From: Chrysochromulina tobinii
Lineage: Eukaryota; Haptophyta; Prymnesiales; Chrysochromulinaceae
Assembly: GCA_001275005.1 (NCBI GenBank)
Contig: JWZX01002920.1
Span: 1-33,789 of the forward strand
Direction of reading: 5' to 3'
DNA: 33,789 bases
Within the stretch, counting starts at the first letter, position 1, and every line of letters begins with the position of its first letter. The position numbers were made by a program, and so were the translations under genes. This document shows positions 17,630 to 26,779 of the stretch, one piece after another. Under the pieces are notes generated by a model. It searched no databases and had not been told where the DNA came from. It was given only the letters and a program-made list of their open reading frames with translations.

Positions 17630-20128
17630 TCATGTCGATCGCATGGTCTTCGCTAGCTGGATCCACTCCTCCTTGAGCTCAGGCAGCTTGACCACGCCCT
17701 TGAAGTTACGCGGCAGCGGCGCGCAGCGCACGTGGTCGGGCTTGGAGCCCTTGGAGACGCCCTTCTTGGCGAGCGCGATGAAATCTCTCTCGATCTCGGA
17801 GCGCTTCGCCTCGGCGGCGGGCGTGAGGAGCTCGATCGTCACGCAACAGGCGTCCTCATGCTCTGAGTCGAGACGAAGCCCGATCACCGACACTTCGAGA
17901 TCGGCCTCGTCCGCGAGCCCAAACGTGGCCATCGCAAACGTCTTGAGCTCCTCGTTCACCTGCTCGTACGCGTAATTGGCGCCGCCGCGGATGAGCAGCG
18001 CCGAGTCGCGACTCTGCCAGTAGTAGTCGTACGTGCCGTCGTGGGCGTTCGGCAGCCGGAAGCAGATGTCGCCAAGGTTTGTGTACCACCGGCCCTCCTC
18101 GGTGAGCGCCTTGGCCGTGGCCGCATCGTTGCCCACGTAGCCCGACATGAGATTCTCGCCGCGGGTAATCAGCTGCCCCGGCTCGCCATTGGCCACGTCC
18201 ACGAGATAACCTTTCTCCTTGGGGTCGACTGACTGGACGAGCCGCACCTCGGTGTAGGGCGGGTGCGGCCGTCCTATGTAGTAGCCCACCTGTGGCTGGC
18301 CGCGCAGGCTATGCTCCCAGCCGGCCTGGAGGGAGGGGCGGCACTCAGTGGCGTTCAACGGCACTCAGCGGCATTCAACGGCATTCAACGGCACTCCTCC
18401 ATCAAAGGCTATGCTCCCAGCCGGCCTGGAGGGAGGGGCGGCATTCAACGGCACTCATCCATCAAAGGCGTCATCCAAGGCGTCCTCGGCGCACCCGGAA
18501 TGCAACCAAGCGCTCGACCTCGGAGAGGTGTGTGGGCGTGCCCATCACCTGAAGGCACGTCTCCGTAGAGCCGAAACGCACAGTGGGAAGCCGACCACAG
18601 TGCCGTTGGATGCGCTCCACCGTCGTCGGTCCGACCGGCGCCGAGCCGAGCAGCAGGATGGTCTCTGAGAGGGCGGACTTGAGGAGCGACGCGGCTAACG
18701 GCAGCCCTCCGCCACTGATCAGGCTGTCGAGGAAGTCGAAGTGTCGCGAGACGAGCGGCGCGACGATCACGGTGCGCCCGCCCGCGGCGCGCGTGGCGAG
18801 CGCGGCAGCGAACTCCGCGTCCGACATGGACGTGTTGATGGGTACGCCCGTACCAGCACGCACGAGCACGGACCAGTACCTGCACTCAGAGGGCACTCAG
18901 AGGGCACTCAGAGGGCACTCAGAGGGCACTCAGAGGGCACTCAGAGGGCACTCAGAGGGCACGCAGAGGGCACGCAGAGGGCACTCAGAGGGCACGCAGA
19001 GGGCACTCAGAGGGCACTCAGAGGGCACTCAGAGGGCACTCAGAGGGCACTCAGAGGGCACGCAGAGGGCACCAGAGGGCACCAGAGGGCACGCAGAGGG
19101 CACTCAGAGGGCACTCAGAGGGCACTCAGAGGGCACTCAGAGGGCACTCAGAGGGCACTCAGAGGGCACTCAGAGGGCACTTGGCACTCGGAGGGCACTC
19201 AGAGGGTAATCGGAGGGCGATCAGAAGAGGTGAAGAGGGTGATCAGAGGTGACGAGGGCCATCAGAGGAGACGAGGGCGATCAAAGGGCCATCAGAGGAG
19301 AAGAGGGCGATCAGAGGCCCGTAAGCAGCTGTTCTCCGATGGAGCGCACTTTGTGGTGTACTGCTGCACGAGGTGTAGCTGCGTGCCCGGCCTTCGCATC
19401 GCCCAGTCGCTGATCGAGGTGGAGTTGGTGTGGTGCAGCGGATTGACCACCACAGCGACCAGCTGCTTCCCGTCGCCCACCTGCAGAAAATCCTCAAAGG
19501 TGCGCCGATTGCACTCGTACGCCCGGAAGCTGAGCCGCACGCCCTTCGGCTCACCCGTCGTGCCCGAGGTGAAGATGACGATGCGCGTCTGGTCTGGCGT
19601 GGCGACGCCTGCGGCCGCGGCGGCCTCGAGCGCCGCCTTATGCGCGGTCGGCTGCGCCGCCAGCTCGGCCACGTTGAAGACGACCACATCCAGCTTCTGG
19701 GCACGGATGGCGGCGACATGGTCGGCGGGCGTGTCCGGGTCGATGAGGACGAGCTTGCTGCCTGTTAGCTCGATCTTGTAGAGTACCTTTGCCTCCGTGT
19801 CGGCCTGCCAGTTGATGGTGACCGGAGTCGTGCCGAGCAGCACCGACGCCAGCCTAAAGGCCATGTCGCCAACCGTGTTGCACGAGAAGTAGTGCGTGTG
19901 ACACTCGCCCGGCTTGAGGCCCGCCTCGAGAAGCACGGACGCAGCGCGCAGCGCGAGTTCATGGAACTCGCCGCGCGTGTACGTCTCCGTGGCCAGCGAC
20001 TTGTCGATGGCAACTGAGTAGTAGGTGAGGAACGCGTCCTGCGCGCGCTCACCAGTGAACGCCTCGAGATACACAGCGATGCCCACGCCCAGCGAGGGCG
20101 AGGGCGGCGTTGGCAACGAGGCGGACAT
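17630..20128 (-). CDS. AMP-dependent acyl-CoA synthetase / ligase family protein
   Basis: Three exons (20128-19350, 18879-18495, 18325-17630) give 619 residues. The ATG at 20128 is used because the codon at 20140 is TTG. The class I adenylate-forming motifs appear in order: FTSGTTGEPKGV at 186-197 (nucleotide loop), FGSTETCLQ in exon 2, GENLMSGYVGN, RWYTNLGD, and SRDSALLIRGGANYAYEQVNEEL, ending PRNFKGVVKLPELKEEW with the late lysine. The family activates a carboxylic acid with ATP, usually then forming a CoA thioester; the substrate cannot be read from sequence. Intron 1 is placed by rebuilding TTKYWSVLV (phase 2), and intron 2 by joining LVAFR to AGWEHSLRG (phase 0). No plastid or peroxisome signal is clear. 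Both introns are repeat-filled. Confidence 0.82.
18326..18494 (-). repeat. Ligase intron 2: 10-bp repeats and a duplicated 3' splice site
   Basis: The donor is GTGCGCCG at 18494 and the acceptor CCCTCCAG ends at 18326. CCGTTGAATG-type 10-bp units fill the interior. A block of about 35-40 bp containing CCCTCCAG|GCCGGCTGGGAGC occurs twice, exactly 100 bp apart (acceptors at 18326 and 18426), so the first bases of exon 3 are also present inside the intron. Confidence 0.75.
18880..19349 (-). repeat. Ligase intron 1: 11-bp minisatellite (CCCTCTGAGTG, ~29 copies)
   Basis: A 470-bp intron runs from donor GTGCGCTCC (19349) to acceptor GAGTGCAG (18880). About 18882-19207 is a near-perfect array of the plus-strand unit CACTCAGAGGG, with a few CACGCAGAGGG variants. 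The donor-proximal part (19208-19325) is a degenerate form, with CCTCTGATCGCCC-like units. The last repeat unit itself supplies the acceptor AG. Eleven is not a multiple of three, which fits non-coding sequence. Confidence 0.9.
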
Positions 20129-20170
20129 GGACGAAGCCAAGAGTATGATTCATAATTACAAATTGGGAAA

Positions 20171-20225
20171 GAGATTGATAAGTCAAGTCAAGTCAGACTT
20201 GACTTGACTTGACTTGAGATTGATA
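20171..20225. mobile_element. Pentamer hairpin flanked by perfect 10-bp direct repeats
   Basis: AAGTC x3 (20180-20194) and GACTT x3-4 (20196-20215) form an inverted repeat with a 1-base spacer. GAGATTGATA occurs on both sides, at 20171-20180 and 20216-20225. This resembles the two ends of the element at 814-1331 joined after loss of the interior, still inside a target-site duplication. Microsatellite-driven hairpin slippage is the alternative. Confidence 0.5.
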
Positions 20226-20235
20226 AAAAGGGTTA

Positions 20236-20395
20236 GGTCCGTCATTCAGTTTCGTCGCGATTCCCCACGCTCAACACCCCGTTTCAAAGGACGGTTCCGC
20301 ACCCCTCGGTCAACACAACATGTAGGGACCTACCATTACTCCATTATTAGTTGATTGTTCGTTCTCTCGAGCTACTCAATTTCCGTAGCTAGAGG
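20236..20395 (+). repeat. Degenerate dispersed repeat, copy 2 (partner at 150-310)
   Basis: Ordered shared blocks with 150-310 include AGTTTCGTCG, CCCGTTTCAAAGGACGGTTCC and CTCGAGCTACTCAATTTCCG. This copy has an extra AT-rich insert around 20325-20365 relative to copy 1. Confidence 0.5.
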
Positions 20396-20994
20396 CTTAT
20401 AGTAGAAAGCTAGAACTCTTCCACGATTTCACATGTACATGTACATGTACCATGCAGTTGTCTTTCAACTCTTCCGAAGGAAACGTAGAAGTCAACTAGG
20501 AATTACTTATGATAGGCGTTTCGATTTTTTGTGTGATTTGTTTTTGTTACACTCGCCGAAACGGGGCGGTCGGGGCGGTCGGGGTATTCGGGTAGTTATC
20601 CTCGGCTCGTGCTTCCAGATTTTGATGAAACAGCCGTCTGCGGCCGTCTGCGGTGTGGAAAGCTGTCTGCCGCAGACAAAAAGGACCAAAAACAGGAAGG
20701 CCGTCGAGCGGGGGCCGTCGAGCGCGCGACGTCTCGATCGGTGCGATGCTGACGACGAAGAAAGCGGTGAGCCGCCTGCAAGAGAAGGGCAGGTACCGCA
20801 AAAAGGGCGGTGCGAACGGCATCCTCGGCATGTACCCTGCTGGAACCGGAATTCCTATGGCGTTCGGGAAGCCCATGACGATGACTGTGCTGTACAGCTG
20901 TGATCGGCGTTGGCGTGCCGTCTACACCACAGCGCGAATGTAAGGAACACTTGATCAAATCGTGCACGAAGCATGACAAAAATTCCCGCAGGGG

Positions 20995-21924
20995 CTAGAA
21001 ACCCCTAGCTGAAAGAAGGTGGAACATGAGCTCCAATCGGCTGTGCATCAACTCTGGAGTCAACTGTCTTCCTAATACCAGCGCCTTGGCAGCCTCCTTG
21101 AGCCTAGGTGAGACATATAGAAAGTTTGGCCCACCGCCTCGAGCCTTATACAATTCAGGTATACGCACGTAGCCACTTTGTAAAACCAGTCTCTCTGCAC
21201 CGTATTGTTGACTTCCTGGCTGTTCTTCCATCAGCAGAATATCAAATGGGAACTTTTGCGTTGAAAGACAGTCACCAAGCGTTGAGAGAACGGCATGTTC
21301 TGCGCCCTCCACGTCCAACGAAAAGAAGGTTGTCGCAAAGCAGTTGCTTTGCGACTCGTACAGCTCCTTGAGTGGCTGAGGATGTTCGGCTGCACACGGA
21401 TCAGCTGGCCCGCTGCGACGGAGAATGCTCAACAGCGGAGCGCACGGGACCTCATCGAATGCTGTTCCGCGAACGGATTCCCACCTCGCCGACGGATGAC
21501 GTATACTCAAGTCTCCCGCAACTGAGCCACCTGCTTTCGACACATGTAGCGTGCCATTCTCTGCTTGGCAAACGCCTGTATTCAACATTGCTGCACGACG
21601 GTTGGAATTCAAGAGGGCGCCGTAATTGGCCAGGTTGGCTTCGATGAGCGTTCCTGTCCAGTTCAGGCATTTCTCACTCATGAGAGTGTTGGAGCCATTA
21701 ATGCCGTCGAAGGCCCCCATTTCCACGAAGCTGCGAGCGTGGCGTCCCTCTGTTTGGGTTGCGGCTGCGTAGATGAGGAGAGGCAGCAGTTGGAGATCCT
21801 CTTTCGCTTGCGGGTTAGAGTGCGTATTCCGAAAGGCGCAATTCACTATCGATGCGATCTCATCTACTTTTGGAGATGGGCAGCGTGCAAACAAAGACGC
21901 AGCTATCAGAGGCAGCGGCGGCAT
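20995..21924 (-). CDS. FkbM-type (Methyltransf_21) SAM methyltransferase-like protein
   Basis: 309 residues, single exon, ATG at 21924. FVEMGAFDG at about 66-74 is the family's SAM-binding motif. Near 200-211 comes FFSLDVEGAEHAVL, the LDVEGAE signature found across FkbM-like proteins, followed by PFDILLMEEQP. The family is known for O-methylation of sugars and natural products, but most algal members are uncharacterised. The N-terminus is mildly hydrophobic and could be a short signal. By eye its base composition is nearer even GC/AT than the strongly GC-rich genes on both sides. That could mean recent acquisition. A second family member lies at 28037-29221 but is only distantly similar. Confidence 0.78.
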   Translation of the reverse strand: MPPLPLIAASLFARCPSPKVDEIASIVNCAFRNTHSNPQAKEDLQLLPLLIYAAATQTEGRHARSFVEMGAFDGINGSNTLMSEKCLNWTGTLIEANLANYGALLNSNRRAAMLNTGVCQAENGTLHVSKAGGSVAGDLSIRHPSARWESVRGTAFDEVPCAPLLSILRRSGPADPCAAEHPQPLKELYESQSNCFATTFFSLDVEGAEHAVLSTLGDCLSTQKFPFDILLMEEQPGSQQYGAERLVLQSGYVRIPELYKARGGGPNFLYVSPRLKEAAKALVLGRQLTPELMHSRLELMFHLLSARGF

Positions 21925-22792
21925 AGCCGTTGCGTGTTGACACCCACTTGCGGATCGGTGCCGTAAGGTTTACGGCTGTGAGGTCCTGTGTGTGTTGCGT
22001 GTGCACACTCTCTCCTCGGCGCTGGATTCCTGTGACTCGGTGTATCTCCTCGCGCACGGTGTGAAAATCGAAGTGAAACCACCAAACCAGAATTTGGATC
22101 TCAACTTCTTATCTCAAAAGACCAGCCGCCACAACAGGCAGCCGTGGGAAAGAGTGACTACTTGAGTAGTGGTGAGTAACCTTAGACGTCGCACACGGAG
22201 CGCGCCGAGGGTGTTCTAGACAGACAACTCTCGACTCACGCCTGAAAAAACACGCGCTTGCGGGAAGTGATCGCGATTCTAAGTTCGCGCCCGATTAGGC
22301 AATCGGGGCGCGGTGCCACGCTCCAGGGGCCACAAAGGGGCAAGGGCCACACTCAGGGGGGCACACACTATAACACGCGACGGTGAGAGCCATCCAACGG
22401 GCAAGTGCCCGGTTCACGGCCGAGCATTCGATCCGTCTAAGCGGCCGAGCGGGCCGCATTCGATTCGCCTAAGCTTGTGTTAAGCATTTCCTTCGGACGG
22501 CAGCCAACCCAGGAACGAGTGTGGGTTTGTGGCCGCCGCCCCGCGCGAAGGACCTTGTCAGGACCGACACGTGCTCCCAGCCACAGAAAGACTCCGAGAA
22601 TGCGAGATGATAAGCCCTCCAATGTCGCGCCTGAAGCGGGGGAAGGCGCGGTGTTCGAAGGTTTGGGGGGTATTGCGTTGTGACAAAGCGTAATCTGCTG
22701 TCGGTAATAGGCCCGCGCCCGAGCGCGCGTGTCGGTGCGCTGCCGGGTTAAATTTGACGACGATTAACAGCAGAATTGGTGTCATTCTAGGT
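21925..22792. other. Intergenic region upstream of the FkbM-like gene
   Basis: It contains the presumed promoter of the minus-strand FkbM-like gene and the 3' flank of the minus-strand LDAH-type gene. A short direct repeat, GCATTCGAT(C/T)CG(T/C)CTAAGC, occurs near 22424-22442 and 22456-22475. No RNA gene or coding frame is supported. Confidence 0.45.
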
Positions 22793-24001
22793 CTAGTAGG
22801 TTGGGCTCTGCGCGCAGCTTCTCTTCCTGCCACCCGCCTTTTGCACCAGGCGGCACGCGCCCTCGCCGCCAGAACCAGCTTGCATTTCCCCCAGTACCCC
22901 CACGGTCCACTCGACGACGCGCGCGCACGAGGCCGCTTGGACAGAAAAGGCATGCTTCATGGGCACTTCCAGGGTGCTCTCGAGTACATCGACTGGCACG
23001 CCGGCCGCACTGCACAGCGACGCCATGGTGAGCGGGCCCCACTTGTCGCCGGGCACGAAGCACGCGCGCAGCCCACCCGAGGCCGCGAGGGCGGATGCGC
23101 CCGCCTCAAAGTCGTACGGTGAGCCAAGCCGGTAGAGCTCTGTCTGCACGAGGCGCACTATATTGTGAAGCGCGTCGCGGTGGATGAGCCCATCCCGCAC
23201 GAGCCGGTGGCACGCGGGAGTGAACCGCTTGCGCACCTCCGTCGGCAGGAGCGCTGTCTTGAGCGATGGGGGTGCACAGCGGATCAGAGTGGCCAGGCTG
23301 CCGAACACGTGGACGAGAAGCGGGCCGATGCAGCTGGTAAGCACGTGGTACTCGAGACGAAAGGAGAGAGGAAGAGCGCGTAAGCTCGCGGGCACCTCGA
23401 GGAACGGCATGAGGAGCACCACACGGGGGCGCCACGCCTCTGACTGCAACCGAAGTGCCGCCTGCAGTGCGAGCCACCCACCGATCGAATGGCCAATGAG
23501 GGTGACACGGCCGGCCTCATCTCCGTGAATGATGCGCTGCCGCCCTTTGTCGCAGAAAGTCCGGATGCGCTCGGTCACATGCGTAAGCTGCTCATCGATC
23601 GTGTAGCATCGGCCCTCGTCGCTGCTGCCGCGCAGTCTTCGAGCATTTGCCCATGAGATGTGGCCGGCGAGGCCGAGCACCATGCCCTCGGCGTTCACAC
23701 GCGCCGTCACGGCCGCGAGAAACTCAGCATACCAGCCGGGTAAGCCCGGGTTGCCCGGCACAAAGATGATGATGCCGGAGGCGGGGCCTTTCCGTGTCTT
23801 GTTCGTGTCGAAGATAGCTTCATAAGCGCCAAGCGCCGTGCCGACACCCTCCAGCCTACACCCACCGTACAGGATCTCGTCTACGCTGTCACACGTGCAC
23901 GGATGATCACTGGCGGCGCAATGCCGAAGCAGCCAGAGGAATATCGCGAACAGCAGCAGCACTGCGGCCAACGCGACGACGAAAGCGGACTCCGACGGCA
24001 T
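22793..24001 (-). CDS. LDAH: LDAH-type alpha/beta hydrolase (lipid-droplet-associated hydrolase family)
   Basis: 402 residues from the ATG at 24001. A single predicted membrane segment lies at about 7-25. IIIFVPGNPGLPGWY at about 77-91 is the diagnostic N-terminal motif of the LDAH family. GHSIGG at 170-175 gives the likely nucleophile Ser172, and a His near the C-terminus (VPMKHAF) would complete the triad. Members sit on the ER or lipid droplets and are linked to neutral lipid and sterol ester turnover. The Cys/Asp-rich segment after the membrane anchor (HPCTCDSVDEILYGG) is not typical. An in-frame upstream extension to 24130 overlaps the neighbour's start codon and is not preferred. It is divergent from the ankyrin gene, with 127 bp between starts. 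Confidence 0.78.
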   Translation of the reverse strand: MPSESAFVVALAAVLLLFAIFLWLLRHCAASDHPCTCDSVDEILYGGCRLEGVGTALGAYEAIFDTNKTRKGPASGIIIFVPGNPGLPGWYAEFLAAVTARVNAEGMVLGLAGHISWANARRLRGSSDEGRCYTIDEQLTHVTERIRTFCDKGRQRIIHGDEAGRVTLIGHSIGGWLALQAALRLQSEAWRPRVVLLMPFLEVPASLRALPLSFRLEYHVLTSCIGPLLVHVFGSLATLIRCAPPSLKTALLPTEVRKRFTPACHRLVRDGLIHRDALHNIVRLVQTELYRLGSPYDFEAGASALAASGGLRACFVPGDKWGPLTMASLCSAAGVPVDVLESTLEVPMKHAFSVQAASCARVVEWTVGVLGEMQAGSGGEGACRLVQKAGGRKRSCAQSPTY

Positions 24002-24128
24002 CACACCTCGTGTGAAAAGGAAGCTCGGGTGTGAAGAATCAAAACGGCGCCACATATTTTTCGTTCGTACGTGTTGTGGTGTTCCTGTGAAGGGGGTGAG
24101 TTTCGGGCGGCCATCCGGTTTGCTCGCC
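24002..24128. promoter_or_regulatory. Divergent intergenic region (LDAH-type gene / ankyrin gene)
   Basis: Only 127 bp separate the two outward-facing start codons, so the promoters must overlap or be shared. A small AT-rich patch (CATATTTTTCGTTCG) lies near 24051-24065. No named element is evident. Confidence 0.4.
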
Positions 24129-25712
24129 ATGGCGTTGAAGATACACTACATCGAGGACGACGGAGAGCGTCGCGAGCTCCTAAGCGGCGAGGACCTTTGC
24201 TGGGCTGCTCTGCAAGGAGATGACGCACTCGTGCAGCGTTGCCTCGACGCACATGTGAGCCTCGAGTCGACCTCACGTGACGGATGGACGCCGCTGCTCA
24301 CGGCTGCTTTCCATGGTCACTTGAGGGTCACGCAGATGCTGGCAAGCGCTCGCGCCAACCTGGAAGCGACGAGCTCGTTTGGGCGAACGCCCATAATGTG
24401 CGCGGCAAGTGGCGGCCACAAAGAGATTGTGGATGTGCTGCGCAGGTTGGGCGCCGACCTGAAGCGGGCTGACATGACCGGAGCGACAGCGCTCACTTAT
24501 GGACAGCTGGTGGGCGATGAGGGCATCATCACGTCGGTCGCGGGCAAAAGTAAGTCGATCAAGGCTCAAAGCGCCGTGGAGTCGAGCGCATTGAAGCGGT
24601 CAGGCGACGACGACCTGCCGCTGCTCGATGCGGCGCACTGGCGGCAGATTGCTGAGCTGCGCAGGCTCCTCTCCGAGAATGCAAGCGCCGAGCGCGTGAA
24701 CGCAGTGAACAGCGTGGGCGAGACGGCGCTGATGCATGCGGCATGCGATGTGCAGGGCGTCGAGCTCCTGCTCGCGCACGGCGCGGATGTGCACCTGACC
24801 AACACGTATGGCTGGACCGCCTTGAGCTTTGCCGCGATGCACGGCAATGTCAAGGTGGCGGCATCGCTGCTCGAGGCGCTTGCGGACCCGTACAGCCGGA
24901 GCCATGACGGGCGGTCAGCACTCGACCTCGCACGCGAGCACGACCACGAGCGAGGCGTGGTCGAACTCCTCGAGGCGCGCTACGCGCACGACGTGCACGA
25001 GGCCCATAGTGCGGCGGCGCGGCTAGCAGAGCTCGTCGAGACGGCGCGGGCGCAGGCGGCGCAGGCTCGGCGGCGCGCACTGCAGCTGCAGGCGACGGCA
25101 GCTCGACGGAAGATGCTCGGGCGCTCAAAGGAGGCTGGGCGGCAGGTAGCGGGCTCGGTGCTCTTCGACGCCGCGCGCGATGGGCGCGTCGAGGTGCTTG
25201 AGGCCTGTACCTACGGCGGCAATGATGCGGACCTCGACGGGCGCGATAGCCAAGGGAGCACGCCCTTGATAGCCGCCGCCATCAATGGGCATGCAGGCGC
25301 CGTGCGGGCGCTGCTCGAGGTGCGGTTACAGTCCCTCGCCCAGGCAGAGGCTGCCGCGTCCGCGTTTGAGACTACCACCGACAACGCGGCCGCCCTCGCG
25401 GTGCATCGTAAGCGCGACGAGGCCCGTGCGCGCCTGCATGGCATGCTGACTGCGAGCACGCGCAACGGCTGGACGGCGGCGCTCTGGGGGGCGCACTATG
25501 GCCATGCTGACGTGCTGGCCGCACTGATCGATGCCGGGGCCGACCTCGAAACCACCACGCCCGACGGCCGCACGGCCCTCGACCTCGCGCGCCACTCGCC
25601 GATGCCCTCGCATGCGCGCGCGGTCGAGGTGCTCACGGCAGCGCTTGCGAAGACACCTGGACAAAACGTCGGTGCCCAATCGGCCCTGGGCGCCACTGAT
25701 CTTCGTCAATAA
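24129..25712 (+). CDS. Ankyrin-repeat protein with central coiled coil
   Basis: 527 residues, single exon. The ATG at 24129 sits in a strong context (GCCATGGCG); upstream in-frame sequence to 24012 looks non-conserved. Ankyrin repeats run from about 25 to 140 (GWTPLLTAAFHGHLRVTQML, GRTPIMCAASGGHKEIVDVL) and from about 195 to 285 (GETALMHAA, GWTALSFAAMHGNVKVAASLL). They resume at 340-510 (GSTPLIAAAINGHAGAVRALL, GWTAALWGAHYGHADVLAALI). Residues about 290-335 are an Ala/Arg/Glu-rich predicted coiled coil that splits the array. Ankyrin arrays bind partner proteins, and no catalytic domain is visible, so only a scaffold role can be suggested. Confidence 0.82.
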   Translation: MALKIHYIEDDGERRELLSGEDLCWAALQGDDALVQRCLDAHVSLESTSRDGWTPLLTAAFHGHLRVTQMLASARANLEATSSFGRTPIMCAASGGHKEIVDVLRRLGADLKRADMTGATALTYGQLVGDEGIITSVAGKSKSIKAQSAVESSALKRSGDDDLPLLDAAHWRQIAELRRLLSENASAERVNAVNSVGETALMHAACDVQGVELLLAHGADVHLTNTYGWTALSFAAMHGNVKVAASLLEALADPYSRSHDGRSALDLAREHDHERGVVELLEARYAHDVHEAHSAAARLAELVETARAQAAQARRRALQLQATAARRKMLGRSKEAGRQVAGSVLFDAARDGRVEVLEACTYGGNDADLDGRDSQGSTPLIAAAINGHAGAVRALLEVRLQSLAQAEAAASAFETTTDNAAALAVHRKRDEARARLHGMLTASTRNGWTAALWGAHYGHADVLAALIDAGADLETTTPDGRTALDLARHSPMPSHARAVEVLTAALAKTPGQNVGAQSALGATDLRQ

Positions 25713-25908
25713 CATCTTGTACGATTGTAGGCGATTATAAGTTTCGGTCCTGTATGCAGCGTGTACCGGCTCGTGTGTCCCGTGTGTATCCCGGCTCCGT
25801 TGGACGGGGGTGGGGGGGTGGGCACCGGGAGTACCCGTTGTTTTGAGGGGTTCCGGTGAACTTCGCCAAATCTCCGATTCATCGTTCGTCGTCTTTCACA
25901 AAGCGACA

Positions 25909-26502
25909 ATGCGGACCTTGCTGATCGCCGCGCTGCCGCTCGCGCTCGAGGCTCTGCGCTTGCCCTTGCCGACGTTTGCTAATCCGGCGCGCATCGAATG
26001 TACGCTTGTCTCCCGTCGATCGGTACTGCTCGCCCCGGTGGCTGCCACCACCACGGCGGCACTGCTCGCATCGTCACCCGCCTTCGCCGCGTCAAAAGGG
26101 GCGTCGGATGGCAAGTGGGCGCAGCATTTTGGCGAGTTTTCCGATACGGAGTTTGAGGGCATGACGGCCACGCCCTCTGGCCTCGAGTTCAAGATCATTG
26201 AGGAAGGCTACGGTGTCAAGCCCATCTCTGGCCAGAAGATCAAGGCTCACTATGCTGGCTACCTGCTCAACGGCGCCAAGTTCGACGCGTCATACGATCG
26301 TGGCAAGCCCCTCGAGTTCAATGTGGGCGTCGGGCGTGTCATTAAGGGCTGGGACGAGGCGCTGCTTGACATGAAGGTTGGTGAGAAGCGCCTACTCAAG
26401 ATCCCGTCGCAGCTGGCCTATGGTGCCAAGGGTGCGGGCGGCGTCATCCCGGGTGGGGCGACGCTCGTTTTCTACGTCGAGTTGGTGACGCTCGCAGCGT
26501 GA
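25909..26502 (+). CDS. FKBP-type peptidyl-prolyl isomerase, predicted thylakoid lumen
   Basis: 197 residues, ATG at 25909. The N-terminus has three parts: a hydrophobic signal (about 1-16), a transit-like stretch, then a twin-arginine signal (SRRSVLLAP, Arg36-Arg37, with a hydrophobic run ending SSPAFA near 60). That is the arrangement expected for delivery to the thylakoid lumen of a secondary plastid by the Tat route. Residues about 85-196 are one FKBP domain (SGQKIKAHYAGYLLNG, FDASYDRG, VIKGWDEALLDMKVGEKRLLKIPSQLAYG, IPGGATLVFYVELV) with most active-site aromatics present. It catalyses cis-trans isomerisation of prolyl bonds. Lumenal FKBPs are known to assist photosystem and cytochrome assembly. 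Confidence 0.88.
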   Translation: MRTLLIAALPLALEALRLPLPTFANPARIECTLVSRRSVLLAPVAATTTAALLASSPAFAASKGASDGKWAQHFGEFSDTEFEGMTATPSGLEFKIIEEGYGVKPISGQKIKAHYAGYLLNGAKFDASYDRGKPLEFNVGVGRVIKGWDEALLDMKVGEKRLLKIPSQLAYGAKGAGGVIPGGATLVFYVELVTLAA

Positions 26503-26779
26503 GCACGGGCGGGCGGCCAAGACAGATTCTTCCACGAGGAAGGTGTCCTCGGCTTTCGGCTGTCTCTTCCTCGATTTCGGGCGCGCTCGTTTCACACCAC
26601 ACCGTCTGTGCGGAACGGCAGGTCTGTGCGGAACGCGGCGGAATGTGGTAAATTTGGTTGTTGTTTCTTCATCTCACGTGGCGGAGTCCCACCCGCACAC
26701 TTACAACTGGCGGATTCTCTTCGTCAGCAAAGCTCGCGCCGTGTCGGTTCGAGAANTCTCCGCGGCGCGAAGATCGAAA

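Larger units (their letters stand above)
20129..20994. other. Intergenic region upstream of the ligase gene
   Basis: It holds the ligase promoter on the left, the hairpin-like pentamer array at 20171-20225, the second dispersed repeat copy, and a short CATGTACATGTACATGTACC run near 20431-20450. A 65-codon open frame from an ATG at 20746 to 20943 (+) is lysine- and arginine-rich at its start, but I recognise nothing in it and do not call it a gene. Confidence 0.45.

Noticed and set aside
18880-19210. CRISPR-like array
   Set aside because: Contiguous 11-bp units without spacers, inside a eukaryotic intron; a minisatellite.
18741-19781. Long plus-strand open frame with Glu-Gly-Thr-Gln-Arg-Ala-Leu-Arg-Gly-His repeats
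   Set aside because: It is the antisense reading of the 11-bp minisatellite in the ligase intron and of ligase exons. An 11-bp array reads open in several frames by chance.
22420-22480. tRNA B-box-like TTCGATTC and TTCGATCC sequences
   Set aside because: No matching A box, acceptor stem or anticodon arm could be folded around them.
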